Assembly (NCBI GenBank): GCA_021531755.1
Contig: JADYUK010000013.1
Coordinates: forward strand, 1-64,000
Direction of reading: 5' to 3'
Origin: Hoylesella loescheii
GTDB lineage: Bacteria; Bacteroidota; Bacteroidia; Bacteroidales; Bacteroidaceae
Length of the DNA stretch: 64,000 bases
A program made the translations under genes and the position numbers. Of this stretch, positions 24,964 through 34,477 are shown one piece after another; the stretch's first letter is position 1; every line of letters begins with the position of its first letter. The notes under the pieces are model-generated. The model was not told the origin of the DNA and did not search any database. It saw nothing but the letters and a program-made list of their open reading frames with translations.

Positions 24964-27435
24964 ATGAATAAGCGAATCATTCTTCTAACACTCTCAACGC
25001 TCATGGCATACGCTTCAGCTTTTGCCGGCTACCCCGACTCAGTTTACGTAAAACCAGACGTCGCAGACGGCACGAGAGGATTCCAGATAGCATATTCTAC
25101 AGACCGTCTCACATGGCATCATATTGACTGCAATCTCTTCGAGAGCGACTACGGAACATGGGGAGCTGAGAAGAAGCTCTATTATCCTGTGCTCAGATAC
25201 GACGGAAAGGTATATCATGCCACATTTATCCCCAACCCAAAGGTGGCACAGATAGCAGTAACGAAATCGACCGACTTCGCCTTGTGGAAGCCGCAGGACT
25301 ACCCACGTGTAAACGAGGCTGACTTTGAGGCTCTGCTGGCTAAACAGAAGAAGGCATCACGGGATAACATCATACGCATTCCGTACGCCGCACTCGACGC
25401 GCTGCTCAAGAAGAAGGCCGTGACAGATATCAATAACGTTTGGGCAAACGAGAACTATGTCGCATCAGGCAAAGCGATATCAGAGAAGGCGCGTGAGGTA
25501 AGGGCAACAATCACTGTCGACAAAAGCTGCAGCAAGCCTATCTCACCCAATCTCATGGGCATTTTCTTTGAAGATATAAGCTACGCTGCTGACGGAGGAC
25601 TGTATGCTGAGCTGATTCAGAACCGTGACTTCGAATATTCATCATCGGACAACAGCAAATGGAACGCTAAGACAGCGTGGAGACTTGAAGGAGAAGGGAC
25701 TGAATGGTTTGTCGAGAATGATAGCCCGATACATAAGAATAACTCTCATTATTCTATACTGCGGACAACACAACCCGGAGCACGTCTAATAAATGACGGA
25801 TGGGATGGAATCCTTGTTAAGGGAAATGCAAGATATGACTTGTCGCTGTTTATAAAAGGAAATGGAAAGATACGTGTAAGCATTGTAGCTGACAGGAAAA
25901 CATTGGCATCATGTATCATCAAGGCATCATCTGACTGGCGTCAGCAGAAGTCTGTCCTCACCCCATCCTCATCAGCAGGGAACGCATCGCTCGTCATAGA
26001 GCCTTTGCAGGAAGGCACAATTGCCATTGATTTTGTATCGCTCTTCCCACGAGACACCTTTATGGGAAGGAAGAATGGATTGCGGAAAGATCTTGCGGAG
26101 ACAATAGCAGACCTTCATCCCCGTTTCGTGCGGTTCCCTGGAGGATGTGCTACCCATGGACAGGGAATCGACAATATATATCATTGGCAGGCTACAATAG
26201 GAAAATTATGGGAGAGACAGTCTGACATGAATATCTGGAAGTATCATCAGACACGCGGATTAGGATTCTATGAATATTTCCAGTTCTGCGAGGACATTGG
26301 TGCAGAACCACTTCCTGTTCTTGCTGCGGGAGTGCCATGCCAGAACTCCCACCGTGGCGGCAACGGCCAGCAGGGAGGAATACCTTTCGAGCATGAACTC
26401 GGTGGCAAACCTTCACCATACACATATAATGGCCATCCTCTCACAATGGAGAGTTATCTGCAGGAACTTCTTGACCTTATAGAATGGGCAAATGGGGATG
26501 CACGCTCATCAAAGCTCGCAAGAATGAGAGCTGACGCCGGTCACCCCAAACCATTCAACTTGAAATATTTAGGCATAGGCAATGAAGACCTTATCAGCGA
26601 TGTCTTCATGGAACGTTACCTATATCTCATAAACGGTATCAGGAAGGCTCATCCTGAGATAACAATAATCGGAACAGTCGGTCCTTTCTGGACAGGCTCT
26701 GACTATGAGTATGGATGGAAAGCCGCAAAAGAGAATAAATTGGACATTGTTGACGAGCACTACTATAACTCACAGGGATGGTTCTTCAACCATCGTGACT
26801 TCTATGACAAATATGACCGCAACGGGACAAAGGTTTATCTTGGAGAATGGGCATCATGGGGAAACAATGTAAGCAACGCCCTCATTGAGGCTGCATACCT
26901 GACAAATATCGAACGTAACGCAGATGTCGTTGTGATGTCGTCATACGCTCCGCTCCTCGCCAAGGAGAACCATACTAGCTGGAATCCGAACCTTATTTAT
27001 TTCAACAATTCTGAGGTGAAGCCTACAGTCAATTATGACGTGCAGAAAGCTTTCGGACAGAATGTAGGTAACATGTATATCGCATCGGATATTCATGTAG
27101 ACTACTCATCTGACGAGAAGCAGAAGCTACTCATACAAGACATAAAGAGAAGAATAGACCATTCTGTCGTTTATGACAGCAAATCAGGCGATTATATAGT
27201 CAAGGTAGTCAGCACGCTACCTGTAGAATCTTCTCTGAACATCAATCTCGGCACAGAGATAATTCCATATGGATCGACACATGACGCCACGCTCATGATA
27301 CTCTCCCAGCCAGACCGTCCCGACATAACCAAAGAATGGGCTGTATCAGAGACCAAGGATATAAAAGTCTCAGACACAGTCAATATTGAGATGCCACCAT
27401 TCACTCTCGCCGTGTTAAGAGTCAAAGGTTCATGA
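24964..27435 (+). CDS. GH51 alpha-L-arabinofuranosidase with N-terminal extra domain
   Basis: An 823-residue exported enzyme (signal peptide MNKRIILLTLSTLMAYASAFA). The catalytic acid/base is E541 in GIGNEDL and the nucleophile E628 in GEWASWG, as in GH51. A CBM4-like beta-sandwich probably occupies about 230-380. Before the GH51 part, residues 22-150 (with TWGAEKKLYYPVLRYDGKVY and STDFALWKPQDYP) look like a blade or two of a GH43-type propeller and are unlikely to be active. It should remove alpha-L-arabinofuranose side groups from arabinan or arabinoxylan. A copy of the dispersed repeat sits just upstream. Confidence 0.92.
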   Translation: MNKRIILLTLSTLMAYASAFAGYPDSVYVKPDVADGTRGFQIAYSTDRLTWHHIDCNLFESDYGTWGAEKKLYYPVLRYDGKVYHATFIPNPKVAQIAVTKSTDFALWKPQDYPRVNEADFEALLAKQKKASRDNIIRIPYAALDALLKKKAVTDINNVWANENYVASGKAISEKAREVRATITVDKSCSKPISPNLMGIFFEDISYAADGGLYAELIQNRDFEYSSSDNSKWNAKTAWRLEGEGTEWFVENDSPIHKNNSHYSILRTTQPGARLINDGWDGILVKGNARYDLSLFIKGNGKIRVSIVADRKTLASCIIKASSDWRQQKSVLTPSSSAGNASLVIEPLQEGTIAIDFVSLFPRDTFMGRKNGLRKDLAETIADLHPRFVRFPGGCATHGQGIDNIYHWQATIGKLWERQSDMNIWKYHQTRGLGFYEYFQFCEDIGAEPLPVLAAGVPCQNSHRGGNGQQGGIPFEHELGGKPSPYTYNGHPLTMESYLQELLDLIEWANGDARSSKLARMRADAGHPKPFNLKYLGIGNEDLISDVFMERYLYLINGIRKAHPEITIIGTVGPFWTGSDYEYGWKAAKENKLDIVDEHYYNSQGWFFNHRDFYDKYDRNGTKVYLGEWASWGNNVSNALIEAAYLTNIERNADVVVMSSYAPLLAKENHTSWNPNLIYFNNSEVKPTVNYDVQKAFGQNVGNMYIASDIHVDYSSDEKQKLLIQDIKRRIDHSVVYDSKSGDYIVKVVSTLPVESSLNINLGTEIIPYGSTHDATLMILSQPDRPDITKEWAVSETKDIKVSDTVNIEMPPFTLAVLRVKGS

Positions 27436-27592
27436 GAACAACAGGGAGGCACAAAAACCATAGCCAAAATAAACGCGGATAGACAGTATCGTGTAATTAA
27501 CAGCCATCAAATATTATATAAGACCTGTTTATTCTGCCGGCTTCGGATACAGTTTACACAAGTTTTTTTAAATCCATGCAAAAGATACAACA

Positions 27593-29053
27593 ATGAGATT
27601 CAAGACATTTATAATTTTATCGGTAGCTTTGCTCTTTTCTTCCGCCACGTATGGGCAGACAGCACGGCGCTTCACACTTGCCAACTCAGCTGACGGAAAG
27701 TCACGTATAGACGCTTTCCTCCCACAGAATCCGAGCGGAAGGGCTATTGTTTCATGCCCTGGCGGTGGATACAGCCATCTCGCCATGAATCATGAGGGAT
27801 ACGACTGGGCAGAATACTTCAACAGACAAGGTATCGCCTATTTTGTGCTGACATACCGTATGCCGAATGGTGATCGCAACATCCCTCTGTCCGACGCATA
27901 CAATGCGATCAGAACAGTCCGCGACAGTGCCTCTGTATGGAATATCAATCCTTATGATGTAGGGATTATGGGATTTTCTGCCGGTGGTCATCTCGCCTCC
28001 GCAGTATCAACCCATGCCCCTTTCGTCTCACGTCCAGACTTCTCTATTCTCTTCTATCCCGTCATCTCCATGAACGAGGAGGAGACACACAAGGGATCCT
28101 GCATCGGTTTTCTCGGCGACAATCGCAATGACAAGACCCTTGTAAGAGAATGGTCAAGCAACAGAGCCGTCCGTCGACACCTAACCCCTCCTGCCCTGCT
28201 TATCATGACAGGAGACGATGGCACAGTACCACCGCTGACAAATGGTTTCCGGTACTATGAAGCTATGCGCAAGGCCGGTAACCCCTGCGCACTGTATGTC
28301 TATCCCCTCGGCGGTCACGGATTCGGGTTCCGCACTTCATTCCCATATCACGACCAGATGCTCGACGAGATAAGCACATGGCTGAAGAACCTGCCATGCA
28401 GAAAAGCCGACGCCATCCGCGTTGCATGCATAGGAAACAGCATAACAGACGGTTTCGGAATAGACATGGCTGGTGTGAAAGGTTATCCCGCACAGCTGCA
28501 GGACATTCTGGGCGAAGCGTATAATGTGCGCAATTTCGGTGTCAGCGGACGTACAATGCTCAATCATGGTGACGTCCCCTATATGCGAGAGCTGGCATGG
28601 GCAGACACAAAGGCTTTCAAACCGCAAATAGCGATAATCAAGCTCGGCACGAACGACACAAAACCACAAAACTGGAAATACGCCACAGAATATGAGCACG
28701 ACCTCCAGATGATGATAGACACTCTCCGCGCCTTGCCGTCCAACCCACGGATAATACTAACAACACCTATCACAGCCATATCGCAGAATTGGGGTATAAA
28801 CGACAGTACGATTGTCAATGGTATAGTTCCCGCTATCCGTAATGTAGCGAAGAGGAATAAGCTTGAGGTGCTCGACCTCCATACGCTTTTTGAATACTCC
28901 GACGGCAAACAGATACTACGTGACGGTATCCATCCGACAGCGGCAGGAGCGAAGCAGATGGCACAGCTTGCAGCTGACATAATCCTTAACCCCATGGCGA
29001 CAGGGAAAAAGAACAAGCGGGCATCTGCTGCCATAACCCATAAAAAGAAATAG
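27593..29053 (+). CDS. Two-domain carbohydrate esterase: alpha/beta hydrolase plus SGNH
   Basis: A 486-residue exported protein (signal peptide MRFKTFIILSVALLFSSATYG) with two complete esterase modules. Residues 35-268 are an alpha/beta hydrolase with nucleophile S129 in GFSAGG, an acid near D208-D209 and H242 in GGHGFG. Residues 275-472 are an SGNH/GDSL hydrolase with S283 in GNSITDG, GTND (352-355) and D444/H447 in DGIHP. Such fusions are known among acetyl-xylan and pectin acetyl esterases. It probably removes acetyl groups, and possibly another ester, from the polysaccharide handled by the upstream enzymes. rsmF begins 5 bases after its stop. Confidence 0.88.
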   Translation: MRFKTFIILSVALLFSSATYGQTARRFTLANSADGKSRIDAFLPQNPSGRAIVSCPGGGYSHLAMNHEGYDWAEYFNRQGIAYFVLTYRMPNGDRNIPLSDAYNAIRTVRDSASVWNINPYDVGIMGFSAGGHLASAVSTHAPFVSRPDFSILFYPVISMNEEETHKGSCIGFLGDNRNDKTLVREWSSNRAVRRHLTPPALLIMTGDDGTVPPLTNGFRYYEAMRKAGNPCALYVYPLGGHGFGFRTSFPYHDQMLDEISTWLKNLPCRKADAIRVACIGNSITDGFGIDMAGVKGYPAQLQDILGEAYNVRNFGVSGRTMLNHGDVPYMRELAWADTKAFKPQIAIIKLGTNDTKPQNWKYATEYEHDLQMMIDTLRALPSNPRIILTTPITAISQNWGINDSTIVNGIVPAIRNVAKRNKLEVLDLHTLFEYSDGKQILRDGIHPTAAGAKQMAQLAADIILNPMATGKKNKRASAAITHKKK

Positions 29054-29058
29054 GTATC

Positions 29059-30354
29059 ATGCTTCCCAAAGATTTCTCAGACTATACAGCCACGCTTTTC
29101 GGCGATGCCTGTTGGCAAAGATACCTCGCATCGTTCGATGAGCCCACCCCCATCAGCATTCGCGTCAATCCGTTCAAAGTTGCATACCATCGTGCAGACG
29201 GTGCGATGGGCGGTAATGCATGTAAGCCTCCAACCTCCAGCCTCCCAGCCATCGCTCCATTGCTCGGGCGAAATGTCCCTTGGTGCAGGGACGCATGGTG
29301 GCTAAGTTCGCGCCCACAGTTCACACTCGACCCCCTTCTCCATGCTGGGGCATACTATGTACAGGAGGCTGGGTCAATGTTCCTCGACACAGTGCTCCGC
29401 CAGTATGTTACGTCGCCCATCACTATGCTCGACCTCTGTGCTGCTCCAGGTGGCAAATCGACACTTGCCCGTGCAGCCCTACCCCCAGGCTCATTATTGT
29501 TCAGCAACGAGCCAGACAAGCGCCGCGCCAATATCCTCACAGAGAACCTTATCAAACAAGGCCACCCCGACATCATTGTCACAAGTAATTACGCACGAGA
29601 CTATGCGCGCTCGCGCCTTGCCTTCGATGTTGTTCTGGCCGATGTCCCCTGCTCAGGCGAGGGACTCTTCCGCCGTGATAATAGCACAATATCTGAGTGG
29701 AGCATCCAGAATGTCATGAAATGCCAAAACCTGCAGCGCGAGATTGTCTGCGACATCTGGCCGTCACTAAAGCCAGGGGGCTTGTTCATATATTCAACAT
29801 GCACCTTCAACACACACGAGGACGAGGAAAACATCCTCTTCATCTGTGAGAATCTTGGGGCCGAGATCCTTACTGTCAATACCGACCCATCATGGAATAT
29901 CTCTGGTTCCATGATGGAAGGATTTGACTATCCTGTCTATAGGTTTGTCCCTGGAATGACAGCAAGCGAGGGCCTCTTCATGTGTATCATGCGCAAACAT
30001 GGGGACATCTATCAGGATACGCCCGACAAACAGCGATCCATCAAGCAGTCAAGAGGACTGAATATTATATATGACGGTGTCCCCCATCCGACGTACAAGG
30101 GAAAGGCCATCATCCCTGACCATGCCGAGGCATTGTTGATAGACCGTAATGACACATACCCATGTATTGAGCTTTCGCTCGACGAGGCGCTTGCCTATCT
30201 TCACCACGAAGCTATTATCCTACCTCCCGATGCTCCCCGTGGCTATATTATTGTGACTCATTGCGGCATGCCTTTGGGGTTTGTTAAGAATCTTGGCACA
30301 CGTGCCAATAATCTATATCCTAAAGAATGGGCCATAAGGATGGCCGTCGTATAG
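29059..30354 (+). CDS. rsmF: RsmF-like 16S rRNA m5C methyltransferase (NOL1/NOP2/Sun family)
   Basis: A 431-residue SAM-dependent RNA methyltransferase. The SAM motif DLCAAPGGKST begins at residue 125, and the two catalytic cysteines are C198 in ADVPCSGEG and C248 in STCTF. The C-terminal 100 residues contain the PUA-like part typical of RsmF/YebU. E. coli RsmF methylates C1407 of 16S rRNA; the exact target here is inferred. It follows the esterase by 5 bases, which is an odd partner for a housekeeping gene and may be simple read-through. Confidence 0.9.
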   Translation: MLPKDFSDYTATLFGDACWQRYLASFDEPTPISIRVNPFKVAYHRADGAMGGNACKPPTSSLPAIAPLLGRNVPWCRDAWWLSSRPQFTLDPLLHAGAYYVQEAGSMFLDTVLRQYVTSPITMLDLCAAPGGKSTLARAALPPGSLLFSNEPDKRRANILTENLIKQGHPDIIVTSNYARDYARSRLAFDVVLADVPCSGEGLFRRDNSTISEWSIQNVMKCQNLQREIVCDIWPSLKPGGLFIYSTCTFNTHEDEENILFICENLGAEILTVNTDPSWNISGSMMEGFDYPVYRFVPGMTASEGLFMCIMRKHGDIYQDTPDKQRSIKQSRGLNIIYDGVPHPTYKGKAIIPDHAEALLIDRNDTYPCIELSLDEALAYLHHEAIILPPDAPRGYIIVTHCGMPLGFVKNLGTRANNLYPKEWAIRMAVV

Positions 30355-30861
30355 CTTTTTCCTCTGGCATTGCCACTGGTAATAGAAGCAGGTACTTTAT
30401 GGCATAGTATTATGGACAGAATTACCTTACCCTATCTTGACATACAACAAATAATCACGGGTAAACACCGAATAATCTGACAGTTAGCTTGCATATGTCT
30501 GGAAATAGCATTAACTTTGCAGACGAAAACAGGGATACCGTTAGGGTTACACAGTCTTCTACACGGGATTCAGATAGCATTATCGCCTGCCGGACGACAG
30601 ACAGCATATGTGTAGCGGTATCTTATTTATTAATTGGCACCGAGCGGCTCTTAGCTTTTGACTCGCCTCCATGTCATGCACACCAAAAGGATAACAGACC
30701 CGCCTTTTCTATCTTCACTCACCAGGACTATGTGATATATTATTAAGAAGAAAAGCATGACTACAACCATACAGGGAGACAGAATGCTTCTTAACCCGAA
30801 GTATAGAGCCACGCAGGCAGACGTGATGTCCGCCGGGAGGATGCCAGAACGACGATGAGTA
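30355..30861. other. 507-base gap between rsmF and the SLT-fold gene
   Basis: No convincing gene. A good promoter (30489-30519) lies in the middle and implies a transcript of about 340 bases before the next start codon. I cannot assign a structured RNA to it. Confidence 0.55.
30489..30519 (+). promoter_or_regulatory. Bacteroidetes-type promoter
   Basis: TTGC (30489-30492), a 19-base spacer and TAACTTTG (30512-30519) match the consensus. The next gene starts at 30862, so this gives either a long leader or an unannotated short transcript. Confidence 0.65.
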
Positions 30862-31290
30862 ATGACATTAAATTTGAAGACATTCACCGTAACATTATTA
30901 TTCACATTTCTAACAACATCATCAGGATACGCAACAAACCGTAAGACATTCAACTGGACTCCCGTCATCAATGCCATCATAGAGGTGGAGAGCGAGGGTA
31001 ATCCAAACGCAGTGAGCGGAGCATCATGTGGCGCCATGCAGATAACGCCGATACTCGTAAAGGAGTGTAACACCATTCTTGAGAAACGTGGCAGCAAGAA
31101 GCGCTATACATTACGGGACAGATTCTCTGTACAGAAATCAAAAGAGATGTTCCTCCTCATGCAAAGCCATTTCAATCCCGAGAACAACGTGGAGAAGGCC
31201 ATAAGGGCATGGAATGGAGGAAACAGGTATAAAATCAAGTCTACAAACGCCTATTACCGGAAGGTCATGAAAGCCATGAACAGACAATGA
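30862..31290 (+). CDS. Small exported lytic transglycosylase-like (SLT fold) protein
   Basis: A 142-residue protein with a signal peptide (to about residue 24, ending SSGYA) and one lysozyme-like SLT domain. The probable catalytic glutamate is E43 in EVESEGNPNAVS, followed by GAMQITP and the late AWNGG motif, all typical of soluble lytic transglycosylases. It would cleave peptidoglycan glycan strands in the periplasm. It is much shorter than Slt70 or MltC and has no other domain. It stands alone, with a hairpin following its stop. Confidence 0.85.
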   Translation: MTLNLKTFTVTLLFTFLTTSSGYATNRKTFNWTPVINAIIEVESEGNPNAVSGASCGAMQITPILVKECNTILEKRGSKKRYTLRDRFSVQKSKEMFLLMQSHFNPENNVEKAIRAWNGGNRYKIKSTNAYYRKVMKAMNRQ

Positions 31291-31328
31291 CCCTCACCGA
31301 AAGACACTATAGACTTAATAAAACATAA

Positions 31329-31374
31329 AAAGATAGCATCATATAACCCTTTTCGGCAAAATGGTGCTATCTTT
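31329..31374 (+). terminator. Hairpin after the SLT gene, overlapping the lemA -7 box
   Basis: AAAGATAGCA (31329-31338) pairs exactly with TGCTATCTTT (31365-31374) around a 26-base loop. The right arm contains the TATCTTTG of the possible lemA promoter. Confidence 0.65.
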
Positions 31375-31375
31375 G
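31368..31375 (+). promoter_or_regulatory. Possible -7 box of lemA
   Basis: TATCTTTG matches TAnnTTTG about 125 bases before the lemA start. No matching -33 element is seen at 19-21 bases. Confidence 0.5.
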
Positions 31376-31499
31376 CATTATATATATACACGCTCTCTGG
31401 GGAATTGCCTGCAATCGATATCAGCACATGCACCCCACATGTACCTCCCGGATGGTAAACAAACCAGCAATCATTTAACTCAAAAAGAACAGAAAACGT

Positions 31500-32063
31500 A
31501 TGGTAACAACAATCGTAATCATCGCCGTCGTCGTGCTCGTCCTCATATGGGTAGCGAGCCTCTACAACAACATGGTAAGAATGCGCAATAACCGCGAGAA
31601 TGCCTTCGGCAATATTGATGTCCAGCTGAAGCAGCGTTACGACCTCGTCCCACAGCTTGTCGCTACAGTAAAGGGGTATGCGACACATGAGCGCGAGCTC
31701 CTTGAGCGTGTGACAGCAGCACGTACCGCATGTATGGCAGCGACAACAACAAACGAGAAAATACAGGCAGATAATATGCTAACAAATGCTCTCTCCGGAC
31801 TCAAAGTGTCTGTAGAGGCATACCCAGAACTGAAGGCAAACCAGAATTTCCTGCAGCTGCAGAATGAACTGGCTGATATAGAGAACAAGTTGGCTGCAAC
31901 ACGCCGTTTCTTCAATTCAGCAACAAAAGAGCTGAACAATGCAGTCCAGACATTCCCTGGGAATATCTTTGCCAATATGTTCGGGTTCCATAAAGAACCA
32001 ATGTTCGAGATAGCCCCAGAGCAGCGTGCCGCTCATGAAAAAGCTCCAGAGGTGAAGTTCTGA
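31500..32063 (+). CDS. lemA: LemA family protein
   Basis: A 187-residue protein with an N-terminal membrane anchor (VTTIVIIAVVVLVLIWVASL, residues 2-21) and then the LemA coiled region: NNMVRMRNNRENAFGNIDVQ and LKQRYDLVPQLVATVKGY in the conserved part, ending with FPGNIFANMFGF. The biochemical role is unknown. It is followed 125 bases later by an M48 protease gene, a pairing seen in many bacteria (LemA with HtpX-type proteases), which suggests an envelope quality-control pair. Confidence 0.94.
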   Translation: MVTTIVIIAVVVLVLIWVASLYNNMVRMRNNRENAFGNIDVQLKQRYDLVPQLVATVKGYATHERELLERVTAARTACMAATTTNEKIQADNMLTNALSGLKVSVEAYPELKANQNFLQLQNELADIENKLAATRRFFNSATKELNNAVQTFPGNIFANMFGFHKEPMFEIAPEQRAAHEKAPEVKF

Positions 32064-32188
32064 CCTCCTCCACCCATGTGAGCCAGTAGGCTCACAAGCT
32101 ATGGATAGACGAGAGGAACTCAAGGATAGACCGATGCCTCAATGAGAGGCATACGAGCGACACATCATAGACAAATGCATACATATAT

Positions 32189-33199
32189 ATGAAATATGTA
32201 GGACTATATACCCAACAGCGGCGCAATAATCGCATGAGCATCCTCCTGCTGTTCATGTTCCCCATCATTATTCTCTTTATGATATGGGTTTTCCTTGCCG
32301 TGATAAGTTTCATTACAAGCACAGGAGAAACCGACATATACGGCAACCCAACGGCAGGTATAGACCTTGCAAGCGTAACAAGGACGTTCGTGAGCACAAT
32401 ACCATGGGTCATTGGCGGAGTGGCCATATGGTTCATAATAGCCTATAAGGCAAACACCGCCATGGTGAGGGCAGCAACAGGAGCACGCCCCCTCACACGC
32501 AAAGAGAATCCACGAGTGTATAATATTGTGGAGAATCTGACAATGTCGTGCGGAATGGATATGCCCAAACTGAACATCATTGACGATCCACAGCTGAATG
32601 CCTTCGCCTCTGGTATTGACCGCGACTCGTATACCGTCACCGTTACAACAGGCCTCCTGCGCATTCTCAACGATGATGAGCTGGCTGGCGTCATTGCCCA
32701 CGAGCTTACACACATTCGCAATCGCGACACACGGCTCCTAATCACAAGCATCATCTTCGTCGGCATAATATCAACCGTGATGGGAATAGTGTACGATATA
32801 TTCATGAGGATGCTCCTCTTCGGCGGCGGCACACGGAATGACAGCGATGAGGACAACAGGGGTGGAGCGTCGACGCTCGTCGTTATGGTTGTTGCCATGA
32901 TATGCTCTGCTATTGCCTATCTTTTCATCATTCTGACACGTTTCGCCATCTCGCGCAAGAGGGAGTTCATGGCCGATGCAGGCGGAGCAGAGATATGTGG
33001 CAACCCGCTCGCCCTCGCCTCCGCTCTGCGTAAGATTTCCGCAGCGCCAGGATTGGGCGGAACAGAACGTGAGGATATAGCCCAACTCTTTATTGTCCAC
33101 CCTAAGATGTCGCTGACAGGATTGTCACAGTTCGTCAGCAGGCTCTTTGCCACACACCCCGACACTGCTGAGCGTATACGGCTGCTCGAACAGTTCTGA
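32189..33199 (+). CDS. M48 family membrane metalloprotease (HtpX-like)
   Basis: A 336-residue integral membrane zinc protease. Transmembrane segments are at about 18-40, 68-86, 183-205 and 228-250. The zinc site is H171-ELTH-175, with the third ligand probably E259 in REFMADAGG. HtpX-type enzymes degrade misfolded membrane proteins from the cytoplasmic side. Another in-frame ATG at residue 16 (MSILLLFM) is a possible start. It pairs with lemA upstream and ends at a strong terminator. Confidence 0.93.
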   Translation: MKYVGLYTQQRRNNRMSILLLFMFPIIILFMIWVFLAVISFITSTGETDIYGNPTAGIDLASVTRTFVSTIPWVIGGVAIWFIIAYKANTAMVRAATGARPLTRKENPRVYNIVENLTMSCGMDMPKLNIIDDPQLNAFASGIDRDSYTVTVTTGLLRILNDDELAGVIAHELTHIRNRDTRLLITSIIFVGIISTVMGIVYDIFMRMLLFGGGTRNDSDEDNRGGASTLVVMVVAMICSAIAYLFIILTRFAISRKREFMADAGGAEICGNPLALASALRKISAAPGLGGTEREDIAQLFIVHPKMSLTGLSQFVSRLFATHPDTAERIRLLEQF

Positions 33200-33693
33200 C
33201 ATTCTGCCTCCTATACTTTCCTCCCAAACGTCAGAGAGATATAATGGGTGAGACTACAGTTTTTGGCTTGTTTTGTCAAATATGCTCAGATGAGCGATGA
33301 CCGACAATAAAGTTTTCCGCAATACCATAAAAATCTACATTATGGTATTGCGGTATTTTTGTGTGTCGCCCATTGTAGCATGATTGTAAATTATGGCCAT
33401 GTCCGCACTACCCCATTACAGGGTAATAGATGACCTGGTAGATAGCTTATTGTATAAGCTGGGGGCAGAGCGTTGCTAAGGTTCTCAACACGTGTCACAA
33501 GATTCTGCCATAATAACGTTGTCTGCAGCACCTCATTATTGCATAAAAAGCCTGGTTATTGCACCTCAGGTTACCGCCAGAGGTAGTACTTGGTATAGAA
33601 CGTGCTGACAACAGAAATAAGGGAACAGAGAAATAAGCGTCGCATTATCGAATGTATTTTATGGATTGTTCTTAAAAAACTGGTGTTGTCGTC
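33200..33693. other. 494-base gap between convergent htpX-like and GNAT genes
   Basis: Contains the terminator at 33317-33353. I see nothing else nameable in the remaining 340 bases. Confidence 0.6.
33317..33353 (+). terminator. Strong terminator after the M48 protease gene
   Basis: CCGCAATACCATAA (33317-33330) pairs perfectly with TTATGGTATTGCGG (33340-33353) around a 9-base loop, followed by TATTTTTG. It also lies downstream of the convergent GNAT gene. Confidence 0.9.
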
Positions 33694-34215
33694 CTATTGC
33701 TCTTTGGTGTATACCATTACCCTCACCATATCTCTGTCACCACCCAGCAGATGGCTACAGCGATTCAGACGTCCAGTATCCCTGAACCCGCACTTCTCCA
33801 TCACACGACCTGATGCTGGGTTTCCCGTGAAATAGTCTGCATATATAGTTGAGAAACGTCTCACATGAATACAATATGCGATCATCAGGCGCAAAGCCTC
33901 AGTACATAAACCTTGATTCCAATATGGCTTGGCTACCCAATAGCCCACCTCGCAATCTTCCTCACCTATGGGTATATTGCTCTGTTGATGGGTATAGAAG
34001 CCAATGCAGCCTACGGGCTCACCGATATTTTTGAGAACAATGGCCCAAGTTGCATCGTTAGAGAAATAGCGGTTGATGACCTCACGGCTCTCCTCAACAG
34101 ACTTGTGTGCTGGCCATCCGGCACGAGGGCCGACATCCGGATCCGAGGCATACTTATATAGTATAGCAGCATCTTTCTCGTGCCAACGGCGTAATATTAT
34201 TCTATCAGTCTGCAT
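33694..34215 (-). CDS. GNAT family N-acetyltransferase (RimJ/RimL-like)
   Basis: A protein of 173 residues when started at MQTDRIILRRWHEKDA, the usual beginning of RimJ/RimL-type acetyltransferases; upstream in-frame ATGs (34221 and 34299) add residues without family likeness. The acetyl-CoA-binding region is EVGYWVAKPYWNQGLCTEAL, with the AlaxxG-type turn altered to NQGLCTE. A C-terminal NPASGRVMEKCGF segment is standard. It acetylates an amine of a protein N-terminus or small molecule; the substrate is unknown. It stands alone, convergent with the M48 gene. Confidence 0.87.
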   Translation of the reverse strand: MQTDRIILRRWHEKDAAILYKYASDPDVGPRAGWPAHKSVEESREVINRYFSNDATWAIVLKNIGEPVGCIGFYTHQQSNIPIGEEDCEVGYWVAKPYWNQGLCTEALRLMIAYCIHVRRFSTIYADYFTGNPASGRVMEKCGFRDTGRLNRCSHLLGGDRDMVRVMVYTKEQ

Positions 34216-34477
34216 TATCATATTGAGAAAAAGGACGTATGGGAAAGGATAATGAGCAAGAGATACAATATCTGTGGATTCTATAAGGCATAAATCCATA
34301 AAAATTTATCTACCTTAATTTATGTATCAATCCGGAAATGCGGCTGTTTTGGTATGGGAGTGTTCTCCCTCGTTACCACTGACCAAATTGTAGCAAATAT
34401 TTTCGAAACCACACATATACAGAAGTCCTACAAAGGTACTTAACATCAATAATACGGACTCTGCAGGTGAATGGGCG

